Assembly: GCA_965217015.1 (NCBI GenBank)
Contig: OZ244224.1
Span: forward strand, 744,001-808,000
DNA: 64,000 nt
Direction: 5' to 3'
DNA from: JAYQKL01 sp038142705
GTDB lineage: Bacteria; Pseudomonadota; Alphaproteobacteria; RS24
In this document: positions 9,501 to 15,477 of the stretch, piece after piece
How the letters are laid out: the number at the start of each line of letters is the position of its first letter
Position numbering within the stretch: the first letter of the stretch is position 1
Made by a program: the position numbers and the translations under genes
The notes under the pieces: model-generated
Database searches by the model: none
Seen by the model: only the letters and a program-made list of their open reading frames with translations
Told to the model about the DNA's origin: nothing

Positions 9501-10462
9501 TCACCATATTGAAAACGCGTGATAACAAAAACATCCGTGCCACCCAAACCACCAACAGTTAAATCATAATCCGAGCCTAATGAAATGACATCTTCACTCC
9601 CCCCAGTCTCTAAAGAAAAGTCCGCAGGGTCATTGGGATTGCCCGTCACATTTGGCGCTGTGGTTGCCTTTGTGATAGAATAATCATTGTTAAAAGTCAG
9701 GGCTTTGCCAGGCGGGTTGCCGTTGCCCGTGGCGCCAATCGCCGTCTTGAACGCCGCATAACTTAGTTCAGAACCATCACCCAGTTGAAACTTAATACCC
9801 CCACCCACTGGCGAGCTAACCGAGACAACCGCTCCAGTCTCCAATGTGAGGCGCACCTCACGCACAGGCCCAGCCTTGCGTTCCCAAACATCGGTAATCG
9901 TTACGCCATAATCAAATTTGATAAGGCTGGTCGTGTCAGAAATCGTGACATCACCAGACTGAAAGCGCGTAATGATAAAGCTATCAGTGCCACCAAGACC
10001 ACCTAAAGTAACATCACTTGAAAAACCAGCAGTGAGAATGTTTTTGTTACCATCACCCTCAATATTTACACTCCCAAAACTCCCCGTCTCATCATCGGCC
10101 AAATGCACTTGGCTCGAGCCGATTAGCTCATCATCGGTCTCAGAGCTCGTATGGTCATCAGCGCCAACAACTTGATAGAAGAAGATCTCAAAATCCTTGC
10201 CCGGCTCCAAAATATTATCGTCCGACGGCGTGAAGGTGAAGGTGTGACCATCATCACCATCATCACCGCTGGAAAAATCATACGTCCCCGTCAGCGTAGA
10301 AAAATCAGAACCAGAGATTGGCAATTTACCCTTCGGCACAATCACCCAACGAACCGTCACATCACTAGAAAGCGTCGTGTTCGGCGTTATCGTCACCGTA
10401 AAACTGCCGCCCTCCGTTACCTTACCAGTCGCAGGCACTATGCTATATGTAAAATCAACCAT
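539..10462 (-). CDS. Giant RTX protein (3307 aa) with embedded serralysin-type metalloprotease
   Basis: This is a secreted, calcium-binding multidomain protein. Seen in order: a Calx-beta-like N-terminus (1-115); two copies of a 150-residue module (about 150-260 and 300-410); cadherin-like domains (about 420-770); five FG-GAP/VCBS-type repeats with DIDGDGDMDLVSGE cores (770-1040); RTX nonapeptides (from 1068); another cadherin domain (1300-1400); an M10 protease domain (1411-1630) with zinc site H1575-E1576-H1579-G1582-H1585 and Met-turn M1616/Y1618; then further RTX blocks to about 3208. The C-terminus, ending DFEIV with no signal peptide at the N-terminus, fits a type I secretion signal. 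A clear ribosome site (AAGGA) precedes the ATG. Inferred role: extracellular adhesin and/or protease. No HlyB/HlyD/TolC-type exporter is in the window. Three cysteines (2023, 2025, 2028) are the only ones I see. Confidence 0.93.
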   Translation of the reverse strand: MVDFTYSIVPATGKVTEGGSFTVTITPNTTLSSDVTVRWVIVPKGKLPISGSDFSTLTGTYDFSSGDDGDDGHTFTFTPSDDNILEPGKDFEIFFYQVVGADDHTSSETDDELIGSSQVHLADDETGSFGSVNIEGDGNKNILTAGFSSDVTLGGLGGTDSFIITRFQSGDVTISDTTSLIKFDYGVTITDVWERKAGPVREVRLTLETGAVVSVSSPVGGGIKFQLGDGSELSYAAFKTAIGATGNGNPPGKALTFNNDYSITKATTAPNVTGNPNDPADFSLETGGSEDVISLGSDYDLTVGGLGGTDVFVITRFQYGDATISDTTSLIKFDYGVTITDVWERKAGPVREVRLTLDTEAVVSVSSPAGVGVKFQLGDGEIMSYTAFKAAIGATGNGNPPGRALTFGDDYTIAFPSTNTAPTVTGTPSVDVTEDTAKTDFAAADFNFDDADTGDTLKAVKITVLPGAGTLELGSDADHDSSTTYTAVTVGQSIAAADIAKLRYTPAANATAATSFKFKVVDNHDAESAEATMAVSIDAVNDAPVFSSVTAAASVAESLVALGDTGLKFVATDVDDTLLASDFAVYERNSADTGWKTTASTLFEVVADSNTTNGWKIRLKSGQSLDYETASSIKLRVTATDDGAASANQDNFVLTVTDANDAPLVSGSISAALSGTIGQSFSEDLVKAGRFAASDADGDTLTYSIVKASDNSAVNWLSIDSGGVLSFATGNNAPSNSHIGSHSLKLKVTDNAGGIAYSAAFTLELGKTVSSIYATPFNGFDVGGYSTPSFVDIDGDGEKDLVSGNYDGEFKVWLKDTSSYTELMGSDNPFNGFDAGTFGTPSFVDIDGDGDMDLVSGEGNGKFKTWRKETDGSYTSLSGGNNPFNGFDVGGYSTPSFVDIDGDGDMDLVSGEGNGRFVVWRKETNGYTKFDTDDNTNPLYGLDAGGLSTPTFVDLDGDGDMDLVSGESAGQFKVWRNDSTGSGNSISYSYTVLTGSDNPFNGFDAGSYSAPSFMDLDGDGDMDLVSGESAGQFKVWFRLMDGSYSTTNDALVGTAYHDVITGTVAANTIVGAGGDDVLDGGAGNDVLFGGAGNDTLTGGFGSDTLKGGAGNDILSGGRGADTADFSDKTANITLNLVATNKYNADGTVNNATGPYMRAQIGSGGSVEYDYFKEIENITGGSGDDTLTGDSGANVLIGGAGQDTLTGGAGNDVFHVGDIATDRAQADSITDFAAGDTIDLGASVTKIWYSAFGGKTYLYAGNSDNSAVDWTKIYAVLDGTHTLDASDFAHISANANVIQATNAAPTSLALSGTKSVAENSQGATVGTLSATDSDTGQTLSFTLNGTSGDNQYFEISGTTLRLKSNVSFDYETKNQYTVSVKVSDGFGGSLVRDFVIDVTNVDESAKATNTNKGTTSHFSTKPNDIPDYVEGLMYGSRWGAAEWGKGFDFTYSFGTNGSWFTYNDTAANDLLQPTAILKNATLKALNMYKSVALLNFTEVTESATQNGNIRISTYSNATAGKTGSGNYAYVPNGAAAGGDVWLNGGLSDPLSGVVGNKFNSADHMKLGYYWLTTLIHEIGHAVGLSHPFSNYTNGHSIVWSAANGHGKAHTTLAYSVMSYAENIGDITPDGYNNSRHMPTTLMMDDIAAIQYLFGVNKQYNDGDTTYTLGSFSDRDYIYATIWDGGGNDTFSWADQTTNATINLGEGQFSFFGDISGLDDDDLETRDGLGAGDGLLGIARGAQIENATGGSGNDTIIGNALNNVLKGGAGNDVLDGRGGADTYVGGAGNDIYVLELGASLKARDVVTDFAAGERLQLQATPTQLTAINAGADDAAKLTLLQSQLNLRWTQNSHIATGNDSNDASIFDTAIYFTNGTPTTSDDTLVMVLEDFVTPLTYANFKLVLPDPSTTRTPGTDSAREINLPATPQSNSANALQVSNYNVFVDRLAYTNLEKIHIVESASSDDVLVQDGTGKTYAVFVGINTARNADTYDTYLLYGNDADNELNATSDGDGGGDENARHDDACACAACTNTGNNQRKRDKINEVPVEPDPGESDDDYYIRGYGGDDTITGGSGDDTLLGEEGNDTLYGGAGADILLGGAGQDTLSGGAGNDVFGVSDKATAPGINADRISDFTSGDKLYVGAGVTQIWFEKSAQQTVIYDSAARTNIYAILDGEVSLTSNDFEGSVSATELTPSRSAGAGSWLETTIPATAHTNSANATQVNSFSHLTHRFAYSAQEKIRIDEAADGHIYVKDSGGKTYMVLTGANANGAVSSYDLNLLFGSDSNNFIDVSGAAATARYYIRGYGGDDIILGGAGDDRIHGEDGNDTIAGGAGTDRLVGGAGNDILDGGSGIDWVYYTGKTVSVTLDLSDTSRSRYPRDPAVPIKTGGVQAWVDTDNDGVVDATDELDYIKNIEYVFGGAGDDSFTGDANTNSFGGGGGNDKLDGGAGSDWVTYSDKSVAVSLNFAATTKYKLVSGSWTVANDGTYIRAWIDTDDDGTLDTTDEFDYIKNIENIFGGAGDDVLTGGTGTNMLNGGKGNDTLKGGAGVDVLRGGFGADTADFSDKTQKIVASLSGSKYKIANGVPTVANDGTFFLAFVDANGNASFDASEEFDLLDGIEGLTGGSGNDALTGDSGANVLKGGGGNDTLVGGAGKDTLSGGAGNDVFNIADIATTAGAADIIKDFSTGTNQLTVDSATHIWWDVNGGNTRIMGGTSSAAASDKFYAILEGYAGGISASDFTNSGITVSRANTAPTLTKSGTGSIAENVATQTQTGISFSASDSETTPAASWFTVYEGGSGTTESTRFDVIDDNGTFKLVLLAGNALNYETTQSISLRVKISDGALDSNIVPVSIAVTDVNEFAPVISSSATTQGGGSVSFANDTFSVSYAEGAKSRYVLDMSATDTDGSQTPKFRLKSDATHGKANSLFTLSDDGILRFKADADYESLDASKQNAGNKASARSGNIGVGAASGTTWFQITAKQPGVDLNGYSVRLQVLGGKSHRNYNINLSVNNKNVTIVVGGRVSMYRVKNAWEANATLNGLFTFSYGPNGPTQMWRASNTTITTSGGTDSYYAVYAEAYDADSNARTDDVKIKVKVTDVANANLPPADDSLPVLPVDIPPLTGKTISGDSHVTESEATPQNDRIFGTSGDDILHGGAGDDVIIGGAGDDILYGGAGADILIGGAGNDILDGGAGADILTGGAGNDIFVLETTNPAMDVVTDFTSDDKIRIDLNTKPADLATLKTAANIDWTNNTNHPTGTQTNDAGINDTVIYALGANGALGGGDDVVLMVLEDVTTALTFSDFEIV

Positions 10463-10740
10463 CTCTCAAATCCTTCTTATTGTTCTTTGTTGGATTTTTA
10501 TCAGCAGTTTAAAAGTGCAAAAATCTGGCGCTACAAAAATTATTCAATCAACGAAAAAGAAATAAAATCAATATTAACGCATATGATATGAAACTAAATG
10601 CTCCATATATTTTTGTTATTTTTCTAAATGCAGCATTAAACACTTTTATATGACAGATAGTTTATTACAATCAAAAGCTTAGCACAAAGTTTTTTTAGCC
10701 ATAATAAACCCCCTATTAAGAGCCTATTAGGTGATTGAAC
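10463..10740. other. AT-rich divergent intergenic region
   Basis: 278 bp separate the RTX gene (minus) and the quinone reductase (plus), so the promoters of both should lie here. It is AT-rich with many A and T runs. CATAAT at 10700-10705 could be a -10 for the plus-strand gene, but I find no convincing -35 at the right distance. I see no RNA gene or ORF with support. Confidence 0.5.
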
Positions 10741-11751
10741 ATGACTGAACAATTAGAAATCCCAGAAAACATGCGGGTTATAGCGGTTGGCGAGGCAAAA
10801 AACCCAGCAAGCCTGCACCTCTCCACCGCGCCTGTGCCGCACATTGCACCAGACGAGGTTTTGGTCAAAATCAGCGCGGCAGGGGTGAATCGCGGGGACT
10901 GCATACAGCGCATTGGTTTTTACCCACCGCCCGCAGGCGCTTCACCTGTCATGGGCCTCGAAATTGCCGGCACCGTTATTGCGCGCGGCGAGACTGTCTC
11001 AAATATTGACATTGGCCACCGTGTCGCCGCCATTGTCGCAGGCGGGGGCTATGGTGACTACATCAATATCCATCACAGTCATTTACTGCCAATCCCGAAA
11101 AATATGTCATTTACAGATGCCGCCGCTCTGCCTGAAGCCATGCTCACAGTCTATGCCAATTTAATGGAACATGGCGGGCTGCAAAAAGGAGAAACCATTT
11201 TGGTGCATGGCGGCTCAAGTGGCATTGGCACCATGGCCATTCAAATGGCCAAACATTTTGGCGCACATGTTATCACCACAGTAGGGTCAACAGAAAAGGC
11301 TGCGTTTTGTTCCAAGCTTGGGGCGGATATCGTCATCAATTATCGCGAACAAGATTTTGTTGAAGCGGTGATGCAAGCCACAAATGGGCAAGGGGCAAAT
11401 GTTATTTTAGATATGGTCGGCGGTGATTATATCCAGCGCAATATTGACGCTGCAGCGCGTGGCGGGCGGATTGTCAACATTGCCTATATGAAAGGCCATA
11501 AAGTCGCGCTTAATTTTATGCCCATTATGCTCAAAAACCTGACCCTCACAGGCTCGACCCTGCGCGCACGCCCGATAGAAGAAAAAGCGCGCCTGACTGA
11601 ATTGGTGAAGTCAAAATTCTGGCCCCTCGTTCCAGACACCATCAAACCGATTGTGCATGCGTGTTTTCCGCTGGAAAAAGCTGGCGAAGCGCACGCTTTA
11701 ATGGAAAGCAGCGCCCATATCGGTAAAATCATTCTGGATTTAGAAGCCTAA
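10741..11751 (+). CDS. NAD(P)H:quinone oxidoreductase, zinc-free MDR family (PIG3-like)
   Basis: 336 residues, the usual length for medium-chain quinone reductases. The N-terminal GroES-like fold has VNRGDCIQRIG and the conserved PPPAGASPVMGLEIAG segment of the PIG3/QOR branch. The NADPH site is G157-G158-S159-S160-G161-I162-G163. The zinc-ligand cysteines of alcohol dehydrogenases are absent. The family reduces quinones or conjugated enones with NADPH. The start is the ATG at 10741 with AGGTG seven bases upstream, rather than the TTG six bases earlier. It converges on a short-chain dehydrogenase across a probable terminator. The exact substrate is not predictable. Confidence 0.88.
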   Translation: MTEQLEIPENMRVIAVGEAKNPASLHLSTAPVPHIAPDEVLVKISAAGVNRGDCIQRIGFYPPPAGASPVMGLEIAGTVIARGETVSNIDIGHRVAAIVAGGGYGDYINIHHSHLLPIPKNMSFTDAAALPEAMLTVYANLMEHGGLQKGETILVHGGSSGIGTMAIQMAKHFGAHVITTVGSTEKAAFCSKLGADIVINYREQDFVEAVMQATNGQGANVILDMVGGDYIQRNIDAAARGGRIVNIAYMKGHKVALNFMPIMLKNLTLTGSTLRARPIEEKARLTELVKSKFWPLVPDTIKPIVHACFPLEKAGEAHALMESSAHIGKIILDLEA

Positions 11752-11766
11752 TCATTGGACAGCCCA

Positions 11767-11812
11767 TAAAAAAGGGAAACGCCGTCCATACTTCCCCGCG
11801 CTTCCCCTTTAT
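11767..11812. terminator. Probable bidirectional terminator between convergent genes
   Basis: An imperfect inverted repeat (AAAGGGAAACGC near 11770 against GCGCTTCCCCTTT near 11798-11810) is flanked by an A-run on the left and ATTTTTAT on the right. It lies between the stops of two convergent genes. The stem has mismatches, so strength is uncertain. Confidence 0.5.
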
Positions 11813-11828
11813 TTTTATGTGCCTGAGG

Positions 11829-12602
11829 TTAGCGCGGTTGCATACGGATACCCGCATCCATGCGCACACATTCAGCATTCATATAATCATTTTCAACCAA
11901 ATATTGAGCCAAATGCGCAATCTCTTCAGGCTTGCCAAGGCGTTGCGGGAACAGCGCCTGCGACTCAAGCGATTGGTAAAGCTCTTCAGGCATCAACTCA
12001 AATAATGGCGTATGGATAATACCCGGCACAATGGTGTTGACCCGAATGCCATCGCGTGCCAAATCGCGGGCGATTGGCAAGGTCATACCGACAATCCCGC
12101 CCTTTGAGGCTGAATAAGCCGCCTGACCAACCTGGCCTTCATAAGCTGCAATTGAAGCCGTGTTCAAAATAACACCGCGACAGCCTGAGTCGTTGAGTGG
12201 CTCGTTTTTAGCCATTTCAAAAGCTGCCAGACGCAAAGTGTCAAATGACCCAATCAGGTTAATATCGACAACTTTCTTGAAGGTATCAATATCGGCTGGG
12301 CCGTCTTTATTGAGCGTTTTGGTTGGCCATGCAATGCCTGCAAAATTACAGCAAATATGTATGGCGCCAAATGCTGCCACTGTGCCATCAATGCCGGCTT
12401 GGATCATTTCTGTTTTTGTAACATCAACATTAAAAAATTTGACCTTGTCATCGCCCAGTTCAGAAATAATCGTGGCCGCGCGTTCTTCATTCATGTCAAA
12501 AATCGCGACTTTGGCTCCATTATCCACGAACCGACGCACCGTCGCTTCACCCAAACCTGATGCGCCACCCGTGATGACGGCAATTTTATCTTTCAGTTCC
12601 AT
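11829..12602 (-). CDS. SDR-family 3-hydroxyacyl-CoA dehydrogenase (type II/HSD10-like)
   Basis: 257 residues, the classic short-chain dehydrogenase length. Cofactor motif TGGASGLG at 11-18, D36 region FDMN preferring NAD, and catalytic Y163-x3-K167 in YSASKGG. The segments GVILNTASIAAYEGQVGQAAYSASKGG-like and NTIVPGIIHTP are typical of 3-hydroxy-2-methylbutyryl-CoA/3-hydroxyacyl-CoA dehydrogenases (HSD17B10 branch). Such enzymes oxidise 3-hydroxyacyl-CoA in isoleucine or fatty-acid breakdown, which would feed propionyl-CoA to the methylmalonyl-CoA mutase nearby; this link is inference. It has a perfect AAGGAGG ribosome site. It is the last gene after the SDR and ABC-F genes, 90 bp behind them. 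Confidence 0.88.
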   Translation of the reverse strand: MELKDKIAVITGGASGLGEATVRRFVDNGAKVAIFDMNEERAATIISELGDDKVKFFNVDVTKTEMIQAGIDGTVAAFGAIHICCNFAGIAWPTKTLNKDGPADIDTFKKVVDINLIGSFDTLRLAAFEMAKNEPLNDSGCRGVILNTASIAAYEGQVGQAAYSASKGGIVGMTLPIARDLARDGIRVNTIVPGIIHTPLFELMPEELYQSLESQALFPQRLGKPEEIAHLAQYLVENDYMNAECVRMDAGIRMQPR

Positions 12603-12692
12603 TGTTCAACCTCCTTAAAATATTGTGAGATAATGTGAGAAATTTTGTAAAGCCTGTATGTTCTTTAAGATATACGGCTCAAATTGCAAGCC

Positions 12693-13466
12693 TTAGCTTG
12701 GTTCAAATCCATATAAGTCATTTAATTTTTGCATGCCTTTTAACCAGCGCTCTTTGTCCGTCACCCGTCGTTTTGAATATTCAAGCACTTCTTCATGTGG
12801 CAACACCATAAATTCTTCTTTTTCAATAGCGTTTAAACAGGCAAGCGCGACCTCTTCAGCCGACTTCATACCGTCAATATGAGCTGAACTAACATCAAAG
12901 CCAGCCGTCATGGCGGTTTCAACCGCTTGTGGGCATAAAACTGATGCTTTAATACCGCGCGTGCCATAAGTGATAACCAGCCATTCAGCAAAAGAAACCG
13001 CCGCATGTTTGGTCACACTATAGGGCGCAGAGCCAATTTGCGTAAGCAACCCCGCCGCAGATGCTGTATTGAGAAAATATCCCCCCCCACGTGCCAACAT
13101 TTTTGGCACCAGATGCCGTGCCGCCCAAACATGTGCCATCACATTAATTTCCCAAATGCGTTGCCAGTCTTCATTAGCAACCTCTGCACCGCCTAAAGTG
13201 AGAATGCCCGCATTTGAACAAAACAAATCAATCGGCCCATATTCCGCCTCAACATGATCAATCATTTGCTGAATATCATGCTCATTTGACACATCACATA
13301 CATACGGCAAACCATTGACTTTATTTGATATTTTGTTTGCACCATCAGAGTCAATATCAGCACATACCAGCAGCTTTGGTGCTTGGCGCGCAAACACGTC
13401 ACAAAGCGCACGACCAATGCCACTTGCGGCACCTGTCACAATAATGATCTTATCTTTGAGTTCCAT
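12693..13466 (-). CDS. Short-chain dehydrogenase/reductase, substrate unknown
   Basis: 257 residues with TGAASGIG (11-18), the NAG motif (SNAGI), and catalytic Y149-x3-K153 (YSVTK). The start ATG shares one base with the stop of the upstream ABC-F gene (TAATG), suggesting translational coupling. It starts with the same seven residues as the next SDR (MELKDKI), but the two diverge soon after and their DNA differs, so they are not a recent duplicate. The C-terminal part has an acidic/basic helix (KRRVTDKERWLKGMQKL) common in SDRs of lipid or xenobiotic metabolism. Substrate cannot be assigned. Confidence 0.85.
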   Translation of the reverse strand: MELKDKIIIVTGAASGIGRALCDVFARQAPKLLVCADIDSDGANKISNKVNGLPYVCDVSNEHDIQQMIDHVEAEYGPIDLFCSNAGILTLGGAEVANEDWQRIWEINVMAHVWAARHLVPKMLARGGGYFLNTASAAGLLTQIGSAPYSVTKHAAVSFAEWLVITYGTRGIKASVLCPQAVETAMTAGFDVSSAHIDGMKSAEEVALACLNAIEKEEFMVLPHEEVLEYSKRRVTDKERWLKGMQKLNDLYGFEPS

Positions 13467-15307
13467 TATCCCCCCTCATTTGCGCCCTCAATTTCCTCGC
13501 GCAAAATTTCAAGCTCCAGCCATTCCGCTTCCATATTATTCAACTCATTTTTATTTTCTTCCAGCTCTTTGGCCAGCGCGTTAAACATTTCAGGATTTTT
13601 GGTGAAGAGCGCACTATCGTCAAGCTTTTCCTGAATATCATCAATTTTTTGTGCCAAGCCTTCAATTTTTGCTGGCAGTGTTTCAAGCGCATATTTATGT
13701 TTATAGCTCAATTTGGTGGTGAGTTTTTTCGTCTTCTCAAGCGCCGCCGTGCCCAAATCATCTGCCCCACGCCCCTTTTCAGTTTTTTCAGCCTTAGCTG
13801 CTTTATCTACAGGCGCTTGTTTTTTCTGCACCAACATATCTGAATATCCGCCAGCATAAGTCACCCAGCGCCCAACGCCCTCAGAAACAATCACCTGTTC
13901 AACCGTTCGGTCAAGAAAATCGCGGTCATGGCTCACCAGCAAAACAGTGCCTGGATAATTGGCAATCAACTCTTGCAATAAATCGAGCGACTCCAAATCC
14001 AAATCATTCGTAGGCTCATCTAAAATCAGGAAATTAGAAGGCTGGCGCAAGCCCCGCGCCAAAAACAAACGCGCCTGCTCACCACCAGAAAGCACCGTTA
14101 CGGGCGTGCGCATTTGCGAGGGGTGAAACAAAAAGTCCTTCATATAGCCAATCACATGAACTGTTTCCTCCCCAATAGACACGCGCTCCCCTGCGCCATC
14201 GGTTAGGGCGTCTTTGATGGTCCAGTCTTTTTTAATACCAGCCCGTTGTTGGTCGAGCGTAAGGGGTGTCAGATTTTTGCCCAACCGGACATTCCCCATA
14301 TCTGGCTCAAGCAAGCCTGTTAACATATTCAAAAGAGTTGTTTTCCCTGCGCCATTTGCCCCAACCAAACCGATACGACTGCCGCGCTTCACCTGTATTG
14401 AAAAATCATCAACAATGATTTTATCACCAAATTTTTTACTTATTTTATCCGCCTTGACCACCAGCTTGCCAGAGCGTTCACCCTCTAAAACAGTAGCCTT
14501 CATCTGCCCTGTTGGCGTACGGCGATCTTGTTTTTGTTGGCGTAAGGCAGATAACTCTGCCATTCGGCGCACATTTCGCTTGCGTCTTGCGGTCACCCCA
14601 TACCGCACCCAATGCTCCTCGCGCTCAATTTTTTTATTCAGCTTATGCGCGGCTTCTTCCTCTTGCGCGAGGCAGTCATCGCGCCAATTTTCAAACTGTG
14701 AAAAATTACGCCGTAAAATTTTAGTTTGCCCGCGGTCAAGCCATAAAGTCTGTTTGGCAATATTGCTCATAAACCGGCGGTCGTGACTTATCAAAACAAT
14801 CGCTGCGCGCAAACTATGCAAAGCGGTTTCTAACCACTCAATCGCAGGTAAATCCAAATGGTTAGTTGGCTCATCAAGCAACAGCACATCAGGGTCTGGC
14901 GCCATAATTTTTGCCAGTGCCACCCGCCTTCTTTCTCCGCCTGACATTGGCGCAATGTGCGCTTTGGGCGACAAGTTCAGGTCGGCCATTAGCTGATAGG
15001 CGCGTTGCTGGTCTTCATTATCCATTAAATTTTCAAGCACATAATCTTCAACGGTCTCAAAACCACGAAAGTCAGGGTCTTGCTCAAGATAAGCCACCAT
15101 TATGCCTGGCTGTACAAAAACCTCGCCTTGATCAGCCTCAATCAGGCCAGCCGCGATTTTCAGCAATGTCGATTTGCCAGACCCATTGCGCCCCACCAAA
15201 CATAGGCGGTCACCCGGTGCGACTGATAATTCTGCCCCTTCTAATAAAGGCGTAACCCCAAAGGTCAGATGAATATCTTGTAGATATAAAATTGGTGGCG
15301 CAGACAT
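13466..15307 (-). CDS. ABC-F family ATPase (Uup-type)
   Basis: 613 residues from the ATG at 15307, which follows AAAGGAAA; an upstream ATG at 15337 has weaker support. Two ATP-binding cassettes without membrane segments: Walker A GRNGSGKS and GANGAGKT, two SGGE signatures and two LLDEPTNHLDL/LILDEPTNDLDL Walker B boxes. The linker with ARRKRNVRRMAELSALR and the C-terminal charged coiled coil (after about residue 520) are the Uup hallmarks. ABC-F proteins act on ribosomes; Uup has been tied to branched DNA or ribosome stress. It heads a unit with the two SDR genes. Confidence 0.9.
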   Translation of the reverse strand: MSAPPILYLQDIHLTFGVTPLLEGAELSVAPGDRLCLVGRNGSGKSTLLKIAAGLIEADQGEVFVQPGIMVAYLEQDPDFRGFETVEDYVLENLMDNEDQQRAYQLMADLNLSPKAHIAPMSGGERRRVALAKIMAPDPDVLLLDEPTNHLDLPAIEWLETALHSLRAAIVLISHDRRFMSNIAKQTLWLDRGQTKILRRNFSQFENWRDDCLAQEEEAAHKLNKKIEREEHWVRYGVTARRKRNVRRMAELSALRQQKQDRRTPTGQMKATVLEGERSGKLVVKADKISKKFGDKIIVDDFSIQVKRGSRIGLVGANGAGKTTLLNMLTGLLEPDMGNVRLGKNLTPLTLDQQRAGIKKDWTIKDALTDGAGERVSIGEETVHVIGYMKDFLFHPSQMRTPVTVLSGGEQARLFLARGLRQPSNFLILDEPTNDLDLESLDLLQELIANYPGTVLLVSHDRDFLDRTVEQVIVSEGVGRWVTYAGGYSDMLVQKKQAPVDKAAKAEKTEKGRGADDLGTAALEKTKKLTTKLSYKHKYALETLPAKIEGLAQKIDDIQEKLDDSALFTKNPEMFNALAKELEENKNELNNMEAEWLELEILREEIEGANEGG

Positions 15308-15477
15308 ATGGTTTCCTTTGCTGCTTCTTTTTATCATTTATCCGCGAATGCTCAAGCGCAATAGCTGACCTTTAACATGACCTAAGATAATGCTAAAAAC
15401 GCGCTGAAGAGGCTTGCCTGTAAGGTTGGCCTGGGTTATGAATTTGACCATATCAATATAGGTAATCGAGAAATTAT

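Noticed and set aside
11829..13466. The two SDR genes as a recent duplication because both begin MELKDKI
   Set aside because: Their DNA differs even in this segment, and the rest of the proteins, including the cofactor region, are only family-level similar.
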